Shown here: in pieces, positions 58,339-64,000 of the stretch
How positions within the stretch are numbered: position 1 is the stretch's first letter
How the letters are laid out: every line of letters begins with the position of its first letter
DNA from: Pohlia nutans
Lineage: Eukaryota; Streptophyta; Bryopsida; Bryales; Mniaceae
Direction: 5' to 3'
Assembly: GCA_022496805.1 (NCBI GenBank)
Contig: CM040085.1
Span: forward strand, 31,029,811 to 31,093,810
DNA length: 64,000 nt
Position numbers and translations under genes: made by a program
The notes under the pieces: generated by a model
Told to the model about the DNA's origin: nothing
The model's database searches: none
Seen by the model: only the letters and a program-made list of their open reading frames with translations

Positions 58339-59013
58339 GGTTACTACGCTGCAAGCAAGAAGTCGAAACTCACCTGGCACAAGAGAGTGTACACAGTTGA
58401 GCGATTAAATTTCCTCCACAGATTAGTCATGCAGCGAATTTTTGTCCTACATCAAGCTTGTTCATCGCTGTTTTCGAGAAGCATTAACACATTCCACAAT
58501 CACATGAGAGAGGCAGCAGGCATGGCGAGGAGACAGAGCACAACGTCAAGAAAGGGGATAATCACTGAACCTTATTGGTTCGCGGAAGTAAACTCGAAGA
58601 ATGTCTTCGGTACAAAACGGAATGCATGGGAAGGTACACTGTATGCTAACATTGAACATTGATGAGGTTACATGTATAGAAGCTCGATAAAGTAGATGAT
58701 TTATGACTTGAGTTGGATCCACTTACGTTGCGTAGGAAACTGAGTGAATGTTAAAATCGATTATAGATGATTTGATAGCACAGGCTCTGAAGTAGAAGTG
58801 GAAACTCAAGAGATGCTGCTTCGGGTCGCCATAGCTCTAGACTATGTAAGAGACAAGTACTACCGGGAATTGTGTTCTTAGTGGATTGTTTCATGTCCAT
58901 TTATATTACTCTTGCACCCGCTGACCACACCAAAACCATGACACATTCACCATTCATTGACGGCTTTCGATGTATCATTTCAAATCATCATTAGTCAGTA
59001 AAGTTGCATTCAA

Positions 59014-59778
59014 ATGCAATGCAATCCTTGCTGCGCTGGAAATACTCATGACAGAAACATCCAAAGACTACTCAACTCCGATTTTCAAGTGAAGTTTTCG
59101 GCGGTCTACACCATCAGTTGGAACGTGCTTTTCAAAAAAGTATTATGCTTGATTTCAAATCATCATTCTCCAAGTTCAATCAAATACAGCACGATCCATG
59201 CTGAGAAGGCAAATATTGATAGAATCATTGAGGGACGCAACAAGATCGTGACCGCGGAATCCGAGGAGAAGTTCCAAAAGGATGCGAACAGGAATTATGA
59301 CTTCGACATGTTTTCCGAGAACTGGATCCACTGCGGCTACTTCTACCGTGGTTCCAACATCTTACGCCACTCGTACTTGAAGCAGCATGAGGAATTTGTT
59401 GTTCGAGGTACCGTTGAAATACATGAAGCCAGCCGTAGTTTCATTCACAAAGGCGTGCGCGAGCGGTGGCGGGTCGTGTTGAGAGAATCGCAGCACCAGA
59501 CAAAATCACACAATGCTGGTCTCCTGCGCTCATCGAATTCGTGCACAAGGATAATTTCAGAGCTGAATTCCTACATTAGAAACATCGCTCATAAAATCAT
59601 GAAGTCAGGAGATGGAATTGTGTGTACAGAGAGATGGCACGAGTTCCTCAACTGTTCAATGAAAATGTATAAGTACAGCTCTTGCAATTTTTTCTCGTTG
59701 AATCAATCGCAACCAGGATGCAATGGAAGGGGAGAAAACGACGGGGAATCAATATCAACCCTCATCACTCTCAGGTAA
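59014..59778 (+). CDS. Hypothetical 254-residue ORF, unrecognised
   Basis: A single uninterrupted frame with balanced composition (YDFDMFSENWIHCGYFYRG, EEFVVRGTVEIHEASRSF) lies between two minus-strand secreted-protein genes. It has no signal peptide, no membrane segment and no motif that I recognise. At this length in AT-balanced DNA an open frame is unlikely by chance but not decisive. It could also be one exon of a longer gene. Transcript evidence is lacking. Confidence 0.35.
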   Translation: MQCNPCCAGNTHDRNIQRLLNSDFQVKFSAVYTISWNVLFKKVLCLISNHHSPSSIKYSTIHAEKANIDRIIEGRNKIVTAESEEKFQKDANRNYDFDMFSENWIHCGYFYRGSNILRHSYLKQHEEFVVRGTVEIHEASRSFIHKGVRERWRVVLRESQHQTKSHNAGLLRSSNSCTRIISELNSYIRNIAHKIMKSGDGIVCTERWHEFLNCSMKMYKYSSCNFFSLNQSQPGCNGRGENDGESISTLITLR

Positions 59779-59892
59779 TTTCTACAAACCTGAAAGGACG
59801 CATTGATTAGTCAGTGAATCTTGTCATCCTTGTGCACGTACTAACTTTCGGATCAGCATAGTGTTAGATTATCATAAAAAGAAGCAGAAAGA

Positions 59893-60438
59893 TTAAGCGC
59901 CTGACTCGGGCGCGGGAGTTGGATCTTCACAGCTTGGAGCGAACGCAGGGGAAGAAACCGGAGCTCCATACGGCGAGTGCGACAGAGATGGAGATCCATG
60001 CGGCGAGATGGACGGTCCCCTGAAGAAATTACTACCGGGAGAAGGAGCGGGGTTGAAGTACGATTCGCCATCAAGATTGAAGCATCCTTCATAGCAGTAT
60101 CGCTCGTCAGTGACAGGGTCAGTCCCCGTCTCTCCAGCTAAATAGTAGTACACAAATGGCTCCAGGATCAATTCCTGGGAAACCTTGGTCAGCGCCGCCC
60201 GCAATTCATTTACGCAAGCCACTGCGGTACCTTCACTGTAGAGCGTGCTTCTGAATCCATACCACTTGCAATTGGCGATGGCGCCATCTGGATACTTGGC
60301 CTCCGGACGCGGGCCGTGCGATGCGAACGGAGCTTCGGCGATGTTCGTAGGTCGCGGAAGTCCGTCTTCCATTGTGCCCGCTACGCCACATACCAGGCAA
60401 GTGATGACCACCAACGTCACAATTGCTTCTCTCGCCAT
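59893..60438 (-). CDS. Secreted cysteine-containing protein with Pro/Ser-rich tail
   Basis: From ATG 60438 the frame gives about 181 residues: signal peptide (MAREAIVTLVVITCLVCGVA), a globular part of some 110 residues with five spaced cysteines (NCKWYGFRS, ACVNEL, YCYEGCFNLDG), then a Pro/Ser tail (NPAPSPGS, SPHGSPSLSHSP, APVSSPAFAPSC, PTPAPESG). The tail has the AP/SP/TP dipeptides that are hydroxylated and glycosylated in arabinogalactan proteins. An ATG nine bases upstream (60447) is an alternative start. I do not recognise the globular part. It lies on the same strand as the two other secreted-protein genes here. Confidence 0.7.
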   Translation of the reverse strand: MAREAIVTLVVITCLVCGVAGTMEDGLPRPTNIAEAPFASHGPRPEAKYPDGAIANCKWYGFRSTLYSEGTAVACVNELRAALTKVSQELILEPFVYYYLAGETGTDPVTDERYCYEGCFNLDGESYFNPAPSPGSNFFRGPSISPHGSPSLSHSPYGAPVSSPAFAPSCEDPTPAPESGA

Positions 60439-60639
60439 CGCACTCAAACCCTAATTTACAATTCTAGCTCCTCTCTACTGCGCTTCGGACTTGAACACAA
60501 TGCTCGACGTTGCGATTGTGTACAAAGAGGCAGGATATGTCTTTTTGAAAGCGTTGAGAAATTAAAACGGTGCGAGCAGATTGTGTGGAGGCTACCATTA
60601 ATTTTCGGCTCATTTCGGCTGTGTGCATTCTTGTGACTT

Positions 60640-63076
60640 AGACACATGATTTCGTGGAAGTGTGGTGAAGTGCGCCGGAGATTACATCCAATGCGAGTTC
60701 AGTAGTTCTTCAGTTTGGAGGTACCATCTGTTTTTTTCAGCAACATTTGATACAGTGCAAGTGTGGAAAATTAAACTGAGAATTACAATCAACCTACAGG
60801 GTCTATTTTTGGAGTCGGTGGAGATTGACTGAGAGGGGAATGCTACTGTGCAATTGTGTATTGTTAGATGTTGCTCGTGATTCCGGAATCCCAGATCAGC
60901 GAGAGTTCTGTAACTTGTGTGTTGACTTGCAAGGATTTCGGGATTATTCTTCACATCCTGCAAATTAGTTGCAGTGTTGCACGGTTTCCCGTCAGCGATT
61001 GAAGTTAGATGTCACGTTTAATTAGTTTGGAGATGGCTGGATAGAGGGTTTTGAACAGCTTTCCAAATTCCGGAAACACCGCTCCAATCATCTAAATTTA
61101 TAGGAGTCAGTTATCTTACTGGTGAGTGATCTGAAGCCAGTTAGCGTACTTTTTGAACTGCAACTGTTGATCTTCTGGGGTTGAGTTTTTTTGCGTGCAC
61201 GTTTCCAATCGAATGCCATAAGAGCATGCACAGCCCTCCGCAGCAGAAGCATGGCACTGGAGGTTGTAGTGAGAGCAAGCAAGATGAGGCCAACATGAAG
61301 CAATTTTCCACATAGTAGTCATAGGGGACGACGGAAATGAGGCCTAGCTCGGCAGGCTGCTGTGGCTCTCAACACCTTGGTCTGCTGGTTGTATCCAAAT
61401 ATCAAGGCAATATGCTACAATGTGTTTTTTAAAGAGGATATACTACAATGTGTTTTTTAAAGAGGATATAGTTGCATCTCCTTCTCTTGTACTATAGTAC
61501 ATTTGCTATAAATTGTTGGTGTTTGTGAGGTTTGAGTTGAATTTGGTGGGTCATAGTGGGGTGAGAATCATTGGTGAATACAACCAGCTCTATTAGGGTC
61601 ATGGTAGAGGGCTCTTCAGGCTCAGAAAGGGCTATGCATGCCCTAACATTTCTATGAGTGCACCCATCTTATTGTTTATCTAACAACATGTAAAGCCACA
61701 AAAAAAGTAAAAAACGATTTGGATTTAATGAGGGATGAGAATGCCAAAATGCACAATTGAGAGACTGCTCTATAGAAGGATCAATCATCAAACATGAAGC
61801 AAATGCAAGAACATACTAAAGAGAAGCACTAGCACAATTCAAACTAATAATATGTTTACTAAAAGTTAAGCAAATGCAAATTCAAAAGTCAGCAAAGGTA
61901 CTTACAAAATGAGCATAGCTATGGCTGGGATTGCAGAAAGAATATTTCCTCTCATGATGCCACATGACTCATGACAATGTACCATAGAAGAGGAGTCTAC
62001 CCCCGAAAGAGGGCATCAAAGGTAGCACACGCCAAATTGGTCCTAGTGGCCAAGTTGGTAGCACTTCCCCCAACAGACTCTTTATTCACGCTAGCCCTTC
62101 AGGCCATAGTTACTCTCTCTTTACCATAGAAGAGATCATAGCCAAATTTTGAGAGATTATTTGCACATGGAGGCATAGATACTGTAATCTATGTAGACGT
62201 CTTTGGGAATGGATTTAATAAATGTTACTCCAAGGACAAATCAACAAACCCATATGAGATTTGATTATCAAAATTATTGAGAGCACGGGAGAGCCGAGTA
62301 GAAGGGTTAGTTTTGGTGAAATGGATCACAAAGACAATTCCGCTAGCATAAAGCACAATTCCTCTGTTTTTTCAATGCAAAATCGTGCCGGTTATATGGC
62401 GATATGGCACCCCATGCGAGGTTTCACGTGTTGGCACCCGTAACCAATGCTAGAGCCCGTAATCTCATCGTGGGCAACCGTGCCTTAATATGGGGAGGCC
62501 TCGATTCGAGGGCTTCTCGCGATGGGCCGGCCCGCAACGCCATGGCCTACCAGCCTCTACGCCCAGGCCTCCCCACTTACTAAAACTGTCTTGCCGGACT
62601 CCGGGCAACCCAGTAAAAACTACTTCACACTCAGAGACTGACACCATGATGCTTCAATCAAAAAGCGGACTGGTGTGTGATGGCAGGATGATAACTGTGT
62701 CAACCAAACAATCAAGATTTTATTATCGATCACAACCTCAGTTGAGTTTCATGAATCTCAACCAGCATGCAACACAATCAATGGGAAGCATGTAGTATCA
62801 TCTGTATTACCCATGACATGATCTCCATTGCTGAAGCTACTAAATAAGCTTTTCAGTGTGCATGACTAATTATTCCAAAGGACTGAATTACTTCTGTTCA
62901 TTAGGCAGCCAAAACCATCGACTGACTCTCCTAGCAAGCTTCAGGAATGGATATACAATTGTTTCATTGACTTACAGCAGTTGAAATTTTCCAAACTATG
63001 ATGGCGGAGGACATTCGAAAGAGCAGAACTAGGGTTCTGCGCGCCTGAATGTGCAAGAGCCAGACAGGTCTCTATT
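60640..63076. other. No gene; 28-bp tandem duplication and GC-rich island
   Basis: CTACAATGTGTTTTTTAAAG is tandemly repeated with a 28-bp period at 61415-61470. At 62385-62640 a GC-rich island contains CCTCGATTCGAGG and two GGGCAACC words within otherwise AT-rich DNA; it could be an old element but no borders are visible. No coding region is supported. Confidence 0.4.
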
Positions 63077-63394
63077 CTAATAGCCTCGAACAGGAGCAGG
63101 GGCGGAGGCGGGCGTTGCGGCGCCATCGTGCATCGCCGGAGCGGGAGCAGAGGCGGGCTCCCAAGCCGGCTCCCAAGCCGGTGCCCAAGCCGGAGAGGAT
63201 ACCGGAGAGGATACCACGGGCGAGGACATGGGCGCGCCCTCGGGAGCAGCAGAACTGTCAGGTGCCCAGGCGTAGGGCGCCGGTGCAATGAAGGGTGCGT
63301 CCGATTGATGAGGTCCCGGGGCTTGCCTTGCAGCGCTCACGGCCACCACGCACATGAGCATCATCACTGCCAACACTCCAGTCGTTCTCGCCAT
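63077..63394 (-). CDS. Arabinogalactan-protein-like secreted peptide
   Basis: 105 residues from ATG 63394: signal peptide (MARTTGVLAVMMLMCVVAVSA) then a Pro/Ala/Ser-rich mature part (APGPHQ, IAPAPYAWAP, SPVVSSPVSSPAWAP, WEPAWEPAS, SAPAPAM, TPASAPAPV). The AP, SP and TP pairs are typical sites of proline hydroxylation and arabinogalactan addition. No GPI-anchor tail is visible. The AWEPAWEP stretch comes from a short in-frame DNA repeat. An ATG nine bases upstream (63403) also opens the frame. Confidence 0.75.
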   Translation of the reverse strand: MARTTGVLAVMMLMCVVAVSAARQAPGPHQSDAPFIAPAPYAWAPDSSAAPEGAPMSSPVVSSPVSSPAWAPAWEPAWEPASAPAPAMHDGAATPASAPAPVRGY

Positions 63395-63590
63395 CGTAAT
63401 CAACCGCTACTTTCCAATTCCACGGTCTCGTAAATCAAAAGCTGCCTGAAGCAGAAATTCTTGATCAGTAGAAATCAAATGTGTCCCCCAAGTAACGTCG
63501 CATCGACCTCGTTTTTGAGCAGCTTCACTGTTAATGATCGACTGTTGTGAATGAGGACATATGGTTGAGAGATGGAGGAAGGGAGCTGTG

Positions 63591-63597
63591 ATTTATA
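63591..63597 (-). promoter_or_regulatory. Probable TATA box of the AGP-like gene
   Basis: TATAAAT on the minus strand, about 200 bases upstream of ATG 63394, in a context that is otherwise mixed in composition. The distance implies a leader of roughly 170 bases. Confidence 0.45.
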
Positions 63598-63949
63598 CGA
63601 GGAGCTAGATCGAAGCGTGTTACGCAAGAACGTGACATAATCCCGGATAGTTCGACGCTCGCTTCGAAGAAGCGCAAGTTGTGTACTTGTGTTACGGCTG
63701 CATGCCTATACTCATTTTTCTTGACCAGGTGAGAGTTCACAAGGCAATTACAGTCGGAATCCACATGAAAAAATCATTTCGGCACGTAAGGTTGGTGTAC
63801 TAACAAGATGAGATTGCACGATCTCGTCCTGCCTAATGGCGCGTTCGGGCAGCTATTAATTAATTGCGACCTTGCGATGGTGCAACGTGGTGAGGTTCGA
63901 GGAACGATTCTGTTTCTTGGAGGCAAAGCGATTGCCGCGGGTCCCGGAC

Positions 63950-63970
63950 ATGGCGAAAGCGTGGAAGCAG
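63950..63970 (+). other. Possible first exon at the right edge
   Basis: ATGGCGAAAGCGTGGAAGCAG is followed by GTATGAG, a plausible start codon and splice donor in GC-rich DNA. Too short to judge and the window ends 30 bases later. Confidence 0.2.
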
Positions 63971-64000
63971 GTATGAGTGACGAAGAAGAGCTAGTGAGTG

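Noticed and set aside
62460..62520. Possible tRNA-derived SINE (A-box-like TGGGCAACCGTG, B-box-like GATTCGAGGGC)
   Set aside because: Both boxes deviate from consensus, spacing is short and no poly-A tail or target duplication is visible.

Overview
This is plant nuclear DNA. Genes have GT-AG introns, the recognisable products are plant-type (equilibrative nucleoside transporter, HAD pyrimidine 5'-nucleotidase, PRMT4, SMC4, arabinogalactan-like secreted proteins), and most of the sequence is transposable elements and their remains. The kinase with a DFE motif, the sparse genes and the transposon mix recall a bryophyte or another early-diverging land plant. That placement is an impression, not a proof.

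Layout. 0-5 kb: a minus-strand nucleoside transporter running off the left edge, a Harbinger-like MITE, and an unrecognised four-exon minus-strand gene whose leader and start codon are tandemly duplicated. 5.2-10.5 kb: a first exon of SMC4 (condensin) spliced in phase to a decayed PRMT4/CARM1 gene. 12.9-22 kb: a large mobile-element-like block in which a minus-strand gene with a ParB-like motif and a plus-strand MULE-type transposase with a SWIM zinc finger diverge. Their introns and the spacer are full of tandem repeats that share one motif. 22-26.8 kb: no genes, but foldback elements, a short Helitron and dispersed repeats. 26.8-28.4 kb: a complete Tc1-type DD34E transposon with perfect terminal repeats. 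29.4-31.6 kb: a two-exon protein kinase. 34.7-49.0 kb: a Ty1/copia element with a Ty3/gypsy element nested antisense in its gag. 50.6-52.1 kb: an intact two-exon HAD phosphatase. 53-57 kb: MITEs (CACTA-like, Stowaway) and small repeats. 57.1-63.4 kb: three minus-strand secreted-protein genes, one with a very large poly-aspartate core, plus one plausible plus-strand hypothetical ORF.

The strongest cross-cutting signal is how genes are broken. Nine internal stop codons in four unrelated loci (PRMT4, MULE, copia, gypsy) are each explained by one C-to-T change at a CG or CHG site, as expected from deamination of methylated cytosine in silenced plant DNA. The window's best candidate for something undescribed is the 12.9-22 kb block: a MULE-type transposase beside a ParB-like accessory gene with minisatellite-filled introns.
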